Shown: positions 45,593 through 58,700, counted from the first letter of the stretch. The stretch: 64,000 bases of DNA from Pisaster brevispinus (GCA_023634235.1 JAMKCF010000043.1:1-64000), one strand, 5' to 3'. Notes: generated by a model not told the origin, from the letters alone. Translations and numbers: made by a program.

Positions 45593-45845
45593 CTTTTTAC
45601 GCTGAATGAAAACAGTGTTCAATGACATATATACATGTACATATAGTGACATATTACAGTAAAGGCCGGATAGAAGCTGGCATACCCGTTACCGTGCTCT
45701 TCCTTGACAGAGAGGTCCGCTCACTATGAACTCCAGTGTTGAAACAAAGTGTTGTAGTTGGGGTTTTTTTGTAAAGATTGTTGACACTTAACCAGACACT
45801 GCATATAATATTTGTGTCTGGTTATTTTAACTTCCTCTTTTAATT
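45593..45845 (-). promoter_or_regulatory. Conserved 5' flank of gene G
   Basis: Contains CTTGACAGAGAGGTCCGC (45703-45720) and AACTTCCTCT (45829-45838), an ETS-type GAGGAAGT on the gene strand about 240 bp upstream. A small insertion (GTTGTAGTTGGGG) separates the two compared with gene F. Confidence 0.5.
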
Positions 45846-46380
45846 ATTGAGCCAAGGTGGGAATGAGTTCCTCTAGTTAAAGTTGCATGGCCCGATTTTT
45901 ACCAAATCTTCTCTTAAACTTTTGCATATTCCACGGACAATGCAAATCAAGTTAAACATCGTCCTTTTTAACCCATAAGGGCGCGGCAGCCTTCCACTTT
46001 ATCCCGATGCTTGACGGAACCAATGTTTAGATCCGAGTATAAATACTTATTTCTTTTTTTTTATGTGCAAACAATTGTTTACATAAGTTTAATTTTATGA
46101 GCCCTTCTTTTTTAATTGTTTCAATAATTACAGACGAGTCCACTTATCAGAGGGTTTGATCTTGGTAGGTCTGTAATTTATATGGCATATGTGCTTAGTA
46201 CATGAGTGAAAATAATGTTCGGCCACTCGAAACAAATACAATCAATAAAAATATCCGGACTTGGCAGGTGACTCCCCAGAAAATTACACTTTGGTGGAGA
46301 AATGGCTCAATCAGTCATTAGAGGATTGGTTAGTTGGTACTGCCACGAGGACAAGCTAAGGAGTACATTTGCAACGTCTC

Positions 46381-46575
46381 TGTGAACCAGTCTAATAGAC
46401 TGCCTTATTGTCAACACACGTATCAATCTATGCTCTGTAAGCCAGTCTATTTGACAATCTCATTTTCAACATACGCGTCAGTCTAGGCTCAGTGAGCCAA
46501 TCTATTTGGCAGCCTCATTTTCAACACACGCATCAGTCAATGCTCTGTGAGGCATTCAATTTGAAAGCCTCATTT
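46381..46575. repeat. About 56-bp minisatellite (copy 4)
   Basis: About 3.5 degenerate units of the 2761-2952 family, upstream of gene G. Confidence 0.7.
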
Positions 46576-46606
46576 TTGCTGCTGCTTCTGCTGCTGCTGC
46601 TGCTGT

Positions 46607-46647
<41 letters not shown>

Positions 46648-46712
46648 TCCTGTTGTTTGCTGCTGCTGCTGCTGCTGCTGTTTGCTGCTTATTTATACTG
46701 CTGTTGTTGTTG
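46576..46712. repeat. (CTG)n trinucleotide array
   Basis: About 135 bp of GCTGCTGCT with TTT and TGTT interruptions, directly following the minisatellite. The matching site at about 17870 has only CATTGTTGTTGGAGG, so this is a local expansion. Confidence 0.9.
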
Positions 46713-48717
46713 AAGGAGGTCTTGGGATTTGGTTCTCTAACTAAAACTATGATACATCATTGATTTTGGAAAAAGCTATTTCTTTCTCAGTATGTTTTAA
46801 GTTTATCCACTGGTCACATTTGAGCGAAAATAGCGGGAAACTAATTATATTTTGTCAGGGAGTTGGTTCACTTTCCTATCAGACTGAGCCGATTTACGGC
46901 TTATGTAAGGTTTTGGGACTGGTCTTTGCAAATGTCTCTGTTTGTAACAGCATTTTAGACAGGATGATTGCTTCTGGTTATGAGCTTTATAATCAATGAG
47001 TTTTAAAATTTCAATTATAAATCAGCTCTTTTTTAGGTTGGTAATTACTACTCCTTTACTTTGTCTTTCAAAAAGGAAGGACAATCACTCAATAAGTTGT
47101 TATACGAGATTTATTTATTCTTCTGTACCAATTATAGCCTCAAATTAAAGGGCAGTTGCAGTTTATCCATAAAGATTAATATTTTGCCAATTTATTTCCA
47201 ATTAAAGCTGATTGGTAAATTTCATTGATTGTAATTAGCTGCGAAACCTTATAGTCGAACAGATAATTGTCAATATTGTTAAGTCTTTTGTGAACACTTT
47301 CTTACACAGAATCTCATAACTTTTATATACACTGTGTGCACGGCTTGTTTGATCCTACTGCAGCTGCTGCTAACAGGATAAAGGAAGTGTTACGGTCAGA
47401 AGGTACACACACACCCTGTGCTTGTTGTTATTTAAATTAGCTTATTACGTAATACTCCACTGCCTGTTAACCCCCATCTTTTGAATAAAAAATTTACCTA
47501 ATTGGCAATTCAGAACCAGAAACGAGAAGAGCAAGACGTGAACATTTTGTAAGCTCAGCAGACCGTAATAGGAAGATTATAGCAATATTCATTTTTAGAG
47601 TTGAACTCATCTGGACTCTCCCCTGGGGTGGCGGTTGGTAAATTTTGTTTAAGGAATTAATTAATATTAAATTGGAGATTACGTTTGATTGTTTGACTCA
47701 AAATGAATGCCTCCACATCGCTGAAACTGCTGAAATAAATCGACAGGTATTTATTTGTTTGTGGGCGGGGCAACAGTGATGAAAGAAAGTGGTGGCTCTT
47801 TACCAAAAAATCCAGAAAATCCAGGAGTAAACGTTACTTGAAATTGTATTTAAAGATAACAGGATCAAGGTTAATTAATGCCCAACTGTTATGTTTTTTA
47901 CCTTTTCCCCAGTTTGGGTAAAGCCAAATCATTACTGGGGTTCTATGAATACTAATTTAATTTTTCTAAAACATTAAAATGCGTACAGAACACAGACTTG
48001 AAAGGTAGCAGTGCGGTCTTTCAGCGGAAAAATGGTGTTTGGATTTACTTAACAAAGAGAATAATGTATCATACTCAGTATGCCCCTCGAGAAAAGTATG
48101 TGTACTGCAGCTGTTACTTTACACCCAGCCTTCCAGATAGTCCTATCCCATTGCATTTTAATAATACTCCCAAATTTGTATATGTGGTTTTTTTTAATGT
48201 GTCTATGTAGCTGTGTGATGTATCCTGTAATCAATTAAAGTACATGTAATTAGCATGTACCGCTAAAACAAATAAAAATAAAAAAAATAAAAATGGACAT
48301 TATTCGACCTGAAAATTGTAAAACTCCACAAGGACATTTAATGGTGTCAAACAGTTGCAAGCCTAATCTAAGTCAACTTCACACATAGTGTATTAATTAA
48401 ACAAAAATTCAATCTTACTGCAGCTGCACTACACGTGCTGACTCCCTGGGAGGGAAGTGAACCTTTCCCCGTAGAGACACATCGTCTCAGTTTGTATCCA
48501 AACAACTTAATAAGTGTGGTATTTTGATAAGAGGGAATGTTTGTTGCTTTAGAGACTATCTCTGCTAAGTTGCAAATAATATGATTGTTGGTTTTAGCCT
48601 TAGACAGATTGTACAGGGACGCGAGGGAGAATATAGATGAATTAGACCAATTGTTTACACCAGTAAAACAAATCTGTTATGATTTCTCTATACTATTTTT
48701 CGTTGTTTAGTTTGTTT
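46713..48717. repeat. Blocks S2 (copy 5) and S1 start
   Basis: 46740-47350 matches 17890-18480. 47560-48250 matches 8450-9140. 48415-48700 matches 9180-9480 closely (GCAGCTGCACTACACGTGCT anchor). No gene recognised. Confidence 0.7.
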
Positions 48718-49575
<858 letters not shown>

Positions 49576-51044
49576 GGTTGTTTTTTATGAATTAAATTTA
49601 AAACCCACAAATAGAGAACTCTTTTGTCTAAACAACAACACACAAACACAACAAATTCTCATTTACCAATCTCAACTTTATTTTAAAAAAATCTCCTCAA
49701 ATCTTCACAAGTGGGCAAGGTCTAACAGTTTCTGTCAGCACAATACTAAACATTGTTCTTTATCGGGTACTTGGACAAATTTAAATAAATTAAATTGATT
49801 GTGATTTATAGTTTTGATGACTAGAACAGTGCAACAAAACAGATAATTTACATTATGTGTTGATGATTCGTGTTCAAGTATTGTTACTGGGCATTCATCT
49901 CACGATCGGTTCATCTGCTCTAGAAACCAATAATTTTAATTTATGTTTTTCAATTTTCATGTATGATTTGGATAAAAATCAGGATAAAAAACAACAACAT
50001 AATTTATTTCACTTAGAGGGCAGACCAAAGTAAATCAACTATATTATTATCCTTACCAGAATCAATGACCTAATTTGAGGAAACGGAATATTAAATTGTC
50101 AATACGGAAGTTGTCGACTTTAGCTAAACTAACAAAACTGAGAAATGGCGGAAGAAATGTATGTACCCTTTATTAAACAAGGGGAAATGATAGTTGTTAT
50201 TGTTTACTCTTCAGGGTAGTGTATAGACTGGTTTAAGTCAACGTAAGGCTGATGTATTGGCAAAATTATCAACAAAAATACAATACAAGTCATATCTAAA
50301 AGTTTCAGCTGAACACAGGCTACTTGTGAACAAAACACTTCAAAAACCTTTCACTGCACTTTCACAAGAACGTCAAATCCATCCGCGTTTACCAAGGTGA
50401 CAGTGGGTCCCATTCGCAACTGGCCGCACCATTCGCAAACGGACACCATGGGAATTTGAAATTTCATTCTTTGAAAAAAAAATTGTGAAACTGTTCATGC
50501 TCGATACGTTCTCAGATTCTCAAACAACTCGGGCGAAAAATGCATATAAGTTCGAAGTGAATCCTTTTTCAAAGTAGATAATACAATCAACAGCTGCAGA
50601 GCTTCTTACCAAAGTAAGACTTTTTATGGTGGTAAATGTTTTGAGTAATTTACCCATCTTTGACACCATCTTTAATTTGAGAAAGTTGTCTATTTTTGGC
50701 CGAACTAACAACAAAACTAAGAACTGGAGGAAAGATCTCTGGATCGTTTATTAAACAAGGGGAACTGATAATTGTTGTTGCTTTTGTATAAACAGGATAT
50801 ACGACTTTGAAGGAGGAAATAGATTCTTCTGATGGTGGGACAAGCACACAAGAATTGTGTGTTTCTGGTTCCTATAATTATTGGATCTGCCCTCAAGACC
50901 TACAAAGTTGTTCCAACTGTCTCAACTAAAGAGGGGCCCGAAGTCAAATTCAGTTTTGTGCTGCACTCATCTTTCAATACATAGAACCCTCCTGTAAGTG
51001 GGGGAAACATTACTAATTTGAATGGTATAAAATGTCATTTTATT
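49576..51044. repeat. Gene-flank repeat and block S3 (copy 5)
   Basis: 49640-50000 matches 22190-22340 and 37330-37690. 50050-51040 matches 6270-7200, including an exon-like module. Confidence 0.7.
50796..50993 (+). other. Exon-like module, copy 5
   Basis: 198 nt between an acceptor-like TTTTGTATAAACAG and a donor CCT|GTAAGTG. It is the same length as copy 2 but has two compensating indels that put the middle out of frame. Confidence 0.35.
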
Positions 51045-51545
51045 AACACTTGCATGTATTCATTTGGTTACAAAAACATTTGTCTTTGGTTGTGACAATC
51101 AGGAAATATTATCTCATCGTTTCTTCCTGTATTTTGTTAAGAGTTTTGTAAACACCCTTGCCCTAAGGCAGTTCAGAATGACTGTTATAACTGGACTGAA
51201 TCCTTCATGTTGCAACTTTCTTCAAAAGTTCTCAATTTCATCATATGTTTCCTAAAAGAGTCAAAACAATTACATTGATAGTTTTATGTTAGTATCCTCT
51301 TATTGTCCTACAACTACTTTTTTTGTAACACACCTTTTCAAGCAAACTCGACTATTAAGTTTTTACAGAAACTATGCAAACCTGTGTAAAGTCCATATGC
51401 ATTGTACATGTACATCGACATGTTTTAACACATTGAAAATCAAAGTGATAAAAAAAAACCAACAACCATTAGACTGTAATAAGAAGTGCACTACACTCTG
51501 AAAACTCCGGGTCAGAACAGACCCAGATTCCGGGCCCAGGGGGCC
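51045..51545. repeat. Orphan short-tail 3' flank (S5 copy 3) with truncated MITE M1
   Basis: 51045-51493 matches 13850-14286. MITE M1 starts at 51494 (CACTCTGAAAACTCC after TA) and breaks off at about 51545. Everywhere else this flank leads into a short-tail gene, but none follows here. Confidence 0.7.
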
Positions 51546-51570
51546 TTGCACTGTCACATGTAAACCTTAA

Positions 51571-51624
51571 GATTAATCCTAAGTTAGGACTAGTTACTCG
51601 TCCTAACTCGAGATAGGATTAATC
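51571..51624. repeat. Palindromic repeat
   Basis: Nested inverted repeats: outer GATTAATCCT / AGGATTAATC and inner AGTTAGGAC / GTCCTAACT with a 9-base loop. Located at the junction where the S5 block is truncated. Confidence 0.6.
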
Positions 51625-51649
51625 CTAGCGTTTCGTGAAATCGGCTGCT

Positions 51650-52987
51650 GATGTCTGAATACGAAAAGGCATACCAGTAATTCATAAATATGAACAACCC
51701 CTCAGACAAGTGTTTGTTTTATCAATAAAACCAGTTACATAAAAACTAGCTATAGTGCTTATCTTTAAGTACATTTTTTCTGAGTAAATTAATTAAATAA
51801 TCCTATATAATCATTTTAATAGATTTCCTGAGTAGATATTTTGACTGTGCTAGTTCCTTGTTAGTTTACAATGTATTTCCTTATAATTGACCATAGCATG
51901 CCCCTCTAAAAAGTCAATGTACAATAATTATAAACAACATTATAAGAGGCTGTCAGTAATTTTAAGGATCATCTTCTAGTGTATTGCCTGGGGAGGTTGA
52001 GGGGTTGATACTATTGATTTTGTGCACGCGAGTGAAATAATTTAGAGACTAAACAAGATTGGATTAGAAAGTTTGAACTCAAAGAGGGAAGTAATCTTTA
52101 GAAGTTGTACTCTCAGCTTGAAAATGTTGAAAACTTTGGACAGCCCCTTAGTCATCGTCATCAAAAGACACATACAATATCGGAATGTACACACGCACAT
52201 TCATTTACAGATTTTTAAAAAATATAAAAAAAATACAATATCAGTAAGTAGATTTTGAAGTACAATAGGTGACTGAAATTTTAACAAAATTCAAGGTAAT
52301 AGTTTTGATTCAATGAGTTCCCTTGATATTAAATAATTAGTAAACCAGATCTCTGAGCACGAATAGGCCTACCAGTAATTCATAAATATGAACAACCCCT
52401 CAGACAAGTGTTTGTTTTACAATTAAAACCAGTTACATAAAAACTAGCTATAGTGCTTATCTTAAGTACATTTTTTGTCTGAGTAAAAAAGAGAAGTAAT
52501 ACAATATAATTTCCTTAATGAGTTTCCGGAGTAGACATTTGACTGTGTAAGTTCCTCGTTATTTTCAAATTTAATTCCTTATAATTGCCACACCACGCCC
52601 ATCTTAAAAGTCAATGTACACCAATTATAAAACAACATTATTAGAGGCTGTCGGTAATTTTCAGGATCTTCTTAGAAAGTACTACCTGGGAAGGAGGTTA
52701 ACGGGTTGATACTATCGATTTTGTACACGCAAGTGAAGAACTTAGAGACAAAACAAGATTGAATTAGAAAGTTTGAACTCAAAGAGAGAAATAATCTTGG
52801 GAAGTTGAACTCTCAGCTTGAAAATGTTGAAAATTTGGACGGCCTCTTAGTCATTGTCATCAAAAGAAACATACAGCATCGGAATGTACACATGCACATT
52901 CAATTATAGATTAAACAAATTAAAGTAAACAATAGGTGACTGAAATTTTAAAGAAAGTCAAGGTAACAGTTTTGGATTCAATGAGTT
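51650..52987. repeat. Tandemly duplicated block S1 (3' flank of gene H)
   Basis: The segment beginning ACCAGTAATTCATAAATATG occurs at about 51674 and again at about 52371, each followed by the AAGTTTGAACTCAAAGAG region, so about 690 bp is repeated in tandem. Other intervals have one copy. Confidence 0.7.
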
Positions 52988-53850
52988 CCCTGAATCCTAA
53001 AAAAAACAGAAGTCATGCTCGTTGGTACTACTCAAAAGCTCAAAAAGAGCAATCCCCTTACAGTTTTGATTTCAGGCCAAATAATACAGCATTCAAGTAA
53101 ATTCTCATAAACATCTAGGTATACTCCTAGACAACAAGCTAAACTTCAATGAACATGTGAACAAATTTTGCAATAAACTAAATTCCTCAGTTGCCTTGCT
53201 CGCCAGAACGAGAACATTTATTAACCAGCAAACAGCCTTTTGTTATACAATGCTTTGGTTCTTCCCCGTAAAGACTACTGCTGCATGGTGTGGGGTGCCA
53301 GACCAACTCTTGTCAACAAAATTAAAAAAACTCCAAAATCGTGCCCTTCGCATTGTTCTAAAGCTTTCCCCTCTCTCCTCAACAAACTTAATTTTTAGTA
53401 ATGTTAACACTATGACAGTTTCTCAGCGCATCCACTTCCAACTTGCCTGCCAGGCTTTTAAGGCTTCCATTGGTGTTGCTCCGGACTATCTATGCCAGAG
53501 ACTTGACCGGATTAGGTCTTGTGATCGTCCAACTACCAGGGCAATTACACAGGGTAATTATATTGTTCCCAAACCTAAATGTGAACTTTAAAAAAACAGC
53601 TTCAGTTATAGATCTCCCTCTTTTTTAAATGGTATTCCTTTAACTACTCGTTCAAACTCTTATTCTTCATTTCGGCGTTTGCTGAAGGAAGGTAAGGCTT
53701 GAACTGCTTTCACACTATTTCATGATAGGCCTTTTGTACATTGTTAGGTTTTTTCTGTTTTTTTATCCCATTTTGTTGTTTTCTTTTATTTTATGTGAGA
53801 GCCCCAAATGATCAACTGTGCCTCGTTAAATATGGTTTAAATAAATATGA
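52988..53850 (+). mobile_element. 5'-truncated non-LTR retrotransposon (LINE)
   Basis: Translation gives LNPKKTEVML (after correcting an A-run slip), HLGILLDNKLNFNEHVNKF, LQNRALRIVLKLS and QRIHFQLACQAFKASIGVAP, the typical region after the reverse transcriptase domain of LINEs. The frame is broken near 53010 and 53090, and the last open part ends at 53591. The 3' end is an A/T-rich tail (TATGGTTTAAATAAATATG). It interrupts block S1: sister copies run from GAGTTCCC directly to the AAATAATTGAAGGTTCAACC segment. A different family from the fragments at 13100, 25490 and 59500. Confidence 0.8.
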
Positions 53851-54207
53851 AATTATTGTAGGTTCAACCATTGATGATTGGTCAAAATCACACCACGTGG
53901 GATTTTAGATCGGATGGCTGTAATTTGGTCATTGCCAAAAAACTATTCACTAAATGTATTTTTCAAAATGTCATAAAATTTACAATTTCAGTCGTTGCTG
54001 GTTTGAGACAATATCGACGAGACAGACTAAAAAGGAGCATAATATACCCTTTTACTTCCCATATATTTTACTTATTTTATTTCACTGGTTATTATATTTC
54101 TTACAGGCTTGGCCTGTAGTTCCCTCCCTCATCTTACCCACAGCCTTCTCGTTTCAAATGTCAGCATAAACCGTCTCCTCCTCCAGGTGGATGATTCTTG
54201 CCGATCC

Positions 54208-55869
54208 TCACGATAGATCCAAGTCAGCGTAGATCAGACCTTCCACATTCCTCTGTATTGGGTCATCCTTGACGAGACCGTCCTCACCATGGTCTGCCGT
54301 CTGCTCTGGCCCGGCCTGGTGATTGGTCGTGGTACTTGCTCGCCGTCTGGAGAGATGGTACGGAATGACGCGAGGGGGTTTCTGACCGGACGATTGACGG
54401 TCAACAACGCGTCCTGGTACCGGCAAATCTTTCACAGCGGCGGTTGATTTCTGACGCTCAGACGGACTGTCATATTTGAAATAACTACTCAAGGTCTGAG
54501 CGTTGTTTGTTCCGCGATTCAGCTTTGATCCATCTTTCCCAAATGTCTTACTTTTGGCGCGACTTTTGTTAACCGCAGCATACATCGACTCAGGATAAAT
54601 GTGTTTGTCATAACATGTCTCTCCTTCCTTGACTGAACCATCAATAAGAGTGGACAGAGGTTTGTCCACATCGTCTTGATCACGTTTTGTCTGTGCCTGC
54701 TGGTGACAGTCCGATGTCACTACTACAGCAACTGTTTCACTCGGGGACTCAACTGACCTGTCCCCTGCCGAGCTTGTGTGCTCATTTGCTTGATCACAAC
54801 TCGGAGTGACTCCGTGCAGTTGGGTTTCTGATATCCCGTCTGCATCACTTTCTCGTCCATCACATTTAGGTGTATATGCAGAACGTGTGTTGTGTGTCGA
54901 TTTGCATTGTCTTTTGAAGACGAGACAGTAAATAAGAAATGAAATGAATAGCATCAAGAAGACTGCAGTGATAACTCCTCCTACTAAGATGAGTGAGTTA
55001 TTATCATCCGAGGATGAGTTTTTGAAATTAGAATCAGGATTCTTGGGAGAAGGTTGGATGGATGGGGACAGATGTGCTCCATCTACGATCACACTTGGTA
55101 TGTTTCTCTCTGTTGGTGTTGTTGAGTGAGAAGACACCGTGTTTAGGGAATTTGAGCTGCCAGGGTTGAGATGAGACTCTTCAGTCCACCGATGATGAAT
55201 GAGTATCAGATAGTTATTACTTCTTTTCACAGATTTAGTTCCACTGAGTGCCTTACAATACCCGTTAGTGTGGTTAACACTTATCTTGAGAAATGTAAAG
55301 GTGTGCCCGTCGTTATCCAGATGATAAAATGATTGATAATGAAACCTTCTGACGTCGGTTCCATTCACAAACCATTTTACATTGAGGGTCGGTAGAGCTC
55401 CACACTGTGACTGAACGTTACACTGAAATGTAGCATTATCTCCGGTTGTTATTGGACGACGAGGCGGCTGGACACTGATGTCGATTAGTGATGGTATGAT
55501 GAGGGTCGCAGTGGGAGAATACGCCCAGGGGTTTGTTCCTTCTGAGTAAATGCTGCATCGATATCGCCTCGCATCACTTGGCTGGACTCCTGTAATCGTC
55601 AAAGACCAGGCAGGACCAGAAGACACTGAATATCTGTCTGGATACCGTTGATACAAAGAAGCACATACAGAAATTGCTTCAAATTTGTTACTTGTCTCAC
55701 GCTGCCAATGAATCACACACCACTCTTCTCGACAGATGGTAAAGTTAGTGCTACACCTCAGCGTGGCAGTCTCTCCTACCTCGGCTACGGTATCCTCAGG
55801 TGGACCCGTAAAGACACACGCTCTGCTTACTGAGGCCAATACAAGAAGGCAAACCACTACAAGATACAT
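54208..55869 (-). CDS. Gene H: long-tail receptor truncated before its ITSM, 553 aa
   Basis: Open single-exon frame. Signal peptide MYLVVVCLLVLASVSRA, the type shared with short-tail gene E. V domain with Cys39, CREEWC pair, Trp55 and Cys105. Ig2 with Cys150, Trp166 and Cys204. The stalk is shortened: the KKPITSATQVPETE segment of other copies is missing. Transmembrane helix about 293-317. The tail keeps SMYAAV (Tyr430) and LIYADL (Tyr547). Compared with F, D and G about 15 residues (AISTEEAS region) are deleted in frame. A CGA-to-TGA change at the CpG after LDLS ends the protein, removing TVYADI, and a second stop lies just beyond that motif. Still plausibly functional as an ITIM receptor, or an early pseudogene. 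Confidence 0.8.
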   Translation of the reverse strand: MYLVVVCLLVLASVSRACVFTGPPEDTVAEVGETATLRCSTNFTICREEWCVIHWQRETSNKFEAISVCASLYQRYPDRYSVSSGPAWSLTITGVQPSDARRYRCSIYSEGTNPWAYSPTATLIIPSLIDISVQPPRRPITTGDNATFQCNVQSQCGALPTLNVKWFVNGTDVRRFHYQSFYHLDNDGHTFTFLKISVNHTNGYCKALSGTKSVKRSNNYLILIHHRWTEESHLNPGSSNSLNTVSSHSTTPTERNIPSVIVDGAHLSPSIQPSPKNPDSNFKNSSSDDNNSLILVGGVITAVFLMLFISFLIYCLVFKRQCKSTHNTRSAYTPKCDGRESDADGISETQLHGVTPSCDQANEHTSSAGDRSVESPSETVAVVVTSDCHQQAQTKRDQDDVDKPLSTLIDGSVKEGETCYDKHIYPESMYAAVNKSRAKSKTFGKDGSKLNRGTNNAQTLSSYFKYDSPSERQKSTAAVKDLPVPGRVVDRQSSGQKPPRVIPYHLSRRRASTTTNHQAGPEQTADHGEDGLVKDDPIQRNVEGLIYADLDLS

Positions 55870-56080
55870 CTTCCGATGCTGAATGAAAACAGTGTATAGT
55901 GAAATCTACATATAAAGGCCGGACAGAAGCTAGCAGAAAACAAGTTTCTCTGCTCTTCCTTGACAAAGAGGTACTCTACCGTGAAATCAAAAGTGTTCGA
56001 GTTGTAAATGATGTTGTCTCATAACGGGACGTTACATTTAATATTTGTATAATGATTATTATTAATAACTTCCTCAATGA
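55870..56080 (-). promoter_or_regulatory. Conserved 5' flank of gene H
   Basis: Has CTTGACAAAGAGGTA (about 55959-55973) and AACTTCCTCA (56067-56076), about 200 bp upstream. Nearly the same as the gene E flank. Confidence 0.5.
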
Positions 56081-56279
56081 TTAAAGTTACATAGTCAGAT
56101 TTTTGCATGTTTTTCTCCCCTTCCCCCTCCTCCCTCCGTCTCCCAACCCTCCCCCACCCTATCCTTCCCCAAACTCGGACAAAGCGTCTCTAGTAATCTT
56201 GGGGCAGATTAAATGTTTGTGTTTTGCTGCTAAGCTTTCAGTCGTTCTGTTTGGAGGTTGGTTTGTTAATTTTTTTGTA

Positions 56280-56460
56280 CAAGGAATACCAGTCACTTAG
56301 TAGTTTCGCATTTGTATGCAATACTATTATGTATAACAATATGAGACCTACCCCTTCCCCACCCCACCCCAACCCCACATTACATTAAATAAATAAGTGA
56401 ACAAATAAATAAATGAATACATACATGGGCCATTTGTAAAGAAATACAAGATGCCAGCCA
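56280..56460. repeat. Dispersed repeat shared with the right edge
   Basis: The CACTTAGTAGTTTCGCA ... TATGTATAACAATATGAG ... CCCCACCCCAACCCC segment recurs at 63818-63930. C-rich and (AAAT)n simple sequence. Confidence 0.65.
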
Positions 56461-56618
56461 TTCACACTTCACCTCCTTGTTTGAAACCTTGTTTGTTGGG
56501 GTGTTTCTTTATTTGTTTTTAAGGGATTTTTTATTTTCTTTATTTTTTTTCTGAATGAAATTTTAAAAATAACATTGTAAACCTATATACTTTTTGAGGC
56601 TTTGCATGTTGAGGTAAT

Positions 56619-56956
56619 AATATATATTCGGTTTGCGGTAACACCATGTGTTTATCTACTAGCTGTGTAGTTTTGTTCTTTGAGAACTAGGTCTTGCTTT
56701 TTTAATGCTACTGCCGTGGTTCCGATCCACTATTAAGCTAAAGTAGTAGTCCCGGCCGATTCCTACCCTCCGCCCAGGTAGTAGCTTATAAGCTGGACAG
56801 TTATTTTCTGAACTAAGTAGTCTCCCGAAGTAGTCTCCCGATTCCAAATCTACTCCGCGGCAGTATAATTAAAAAGCAAGACCTAGTTCTCTAAGAACAA
56901 ATTTACACAGCTAAAAGATATACACATGGTGTTAATACCCAAAACCGAATATATAT
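56619..56956. mobile_element. Fold-back element with about 100-bp inverted ends
   Basis: The left arm, starting AATATATATTCGGTTT and running through AACACCATGTGT, GAACTAGGTCTTGC and CTGCCG, is matched by the reverse complement of the right arm ending CCGAATATATATT. The arms are about 100 bp with scattered mismatches. The centre has smaller repeats (AGTAGTCTCCCG twice). TGTAAACCTA occurs on both outer sides (about 56575 and 56957). No coding sequence, so a long-TIR MITE. Confidence 0.7.
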
Positions 56957-56999
56957 TGTAAACCTAAATATCAAGGAAAGTAAACGGAGACAAAATCTT

Positions 57000-58700
57000 T
57001 TGTATATTTATAAATAATTTAAGATTTATGCTCGCATGCAACTGGAGGGGACGCGGCGCAGCGACAAATATAAAACTCAACAGAGTGAAATTATATTTAA
57101 AGAAAATTCGTAAAACAATAACGCACAAACACAACAATTTCTTATTGACCAATTTCAACTTAATTTTTAAAGTATATTTTCCTCAAATATTTACAAGTTG
57201 GCAAGGATTTACCATTTCTGTCAGCATAATACAAAACATTGTTCTCTATCGGGTACTGGGACAAATTTCAACAATTTAAATTTATTGTGATTTGGTTTTG
57301 ATAAATAGCACAGTACAAGAAATAGATAATTACAAATATGTGTTGAAGATTTGTGTTCGAGTATTGTTACTGGGCATCCATCTCACGATCGGTTCATCTG
57401 TTCTAGAAACCAATAATTTCAATTTCTGTTTTACAATGTTCATGAATGATTTGGATTAAAATCAGGATAAAAAACAAACAACATAAATTATTTAACTTGA
57501 AGGACAGACCAAAACAAATCATCTAATTCCTTATCCTTACAAGGATCAATGACCTATAATTTGAGGAAACGGATTATTTAATTGTGAATACGGAAGTTGT
57601 CTATTTAAGCAGAACTAACGAAACTGGCGGAAATGCCGGAAGAAATGTATGTACCCTTTATTAAACAAGGGGAAATTATAGTTGCTATTGTTTACTTTTC
57701 AGGGCCGTGTCATAGACTGATGTAAGTCAACGTAAAGCTGATGTATTGGCAACAAATTAATATCAACATAGATACAATAACAGTCATCTCTGAAAGTTTC
57801 AGCTGAACACAGTGTCTACTTGTTAACAAAACAGCAAAAACCTTTCAGGGCATTTTCACAAGAACGTCAAATCTATCCACGTTTAGCGAGGTGACAACGG
57901 GTACCAACCTCAACTTTGGCCGCACCATTCGCGTAAGACTTTTTATGGTGATTAATGTTTTGCGTAATTTACCCATCTTTAATATTACCTTTAAATTGAG
58001 GAAACGGAATGTTAAAATTTCAATACAGAGTGAAAGTTGTCTATTTTAGCCGAACTAACGAAAAAAAAAAGAGAATTGAAGGAAAGATCTCTGGGTCTTC
58101 TATTAAACAAGTGGAACTAATACTTGTTAGTGTTATTTGTAAAACATTATAATATTATGTGAGTCTGAAGGAGGAAATGGATTCTTCTGATGGTGGGACA
58201 AGCGCAAAGGAATTTTGTGTTTCTGGTTCCTATAATTATTGGATCTGCCCTCAAGACCTACAAAGTTGTTCAAACTGTCTCAACTAAAGAGGGGCCCGAG
58301 GTAAAATTCAGTTTTGTGATGCACTCATCTATCAATACATATAATTATCCCGTAAGTGGGGAAACATTACTAAATAAAATGACATAAAATGCCATTTTAT
58401 TTGATAGTCTTTCAGAGCAAATTTTGAAACATGACATAATTGGACATCAAAAACAAACGGGTATGTACATTTCAACGTGGACTTTTTTGCGCCGGTGAAA
58501 AGGTCAAATTCAAAGCTTGATTGAACACCATCCAAATCCAGGTATGAACTTACAAACAAATTTGTATAAAAACGTACAGAACATATATTTAAAATGTGAC
58601 GTCAGCGAACGTTTTTGAATTTTTGACGAAAAATTGCACTTGGGGGTATCAAACACAGAGGCATTTTAACCTGAGGTTTGACACTTGAATTTGACCTTTG
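57000..58700. repeat. Gene-flank repeat and block S3 (copy 6)
   Basis: 57010-57500 matches 37240-37690. 57540-58700 matches 6270-7560. The exon-like module is at about 58160-58351, with a donor-like CC|GTAAGTG and no acceptor. Confidence 0.7.

Noticed and set aside
53157..53591. 144-codon open frame as a host gene
   Set aside because: Sequence is the post-reverse-transcriptase region of a LINE with broken frame on both sides.
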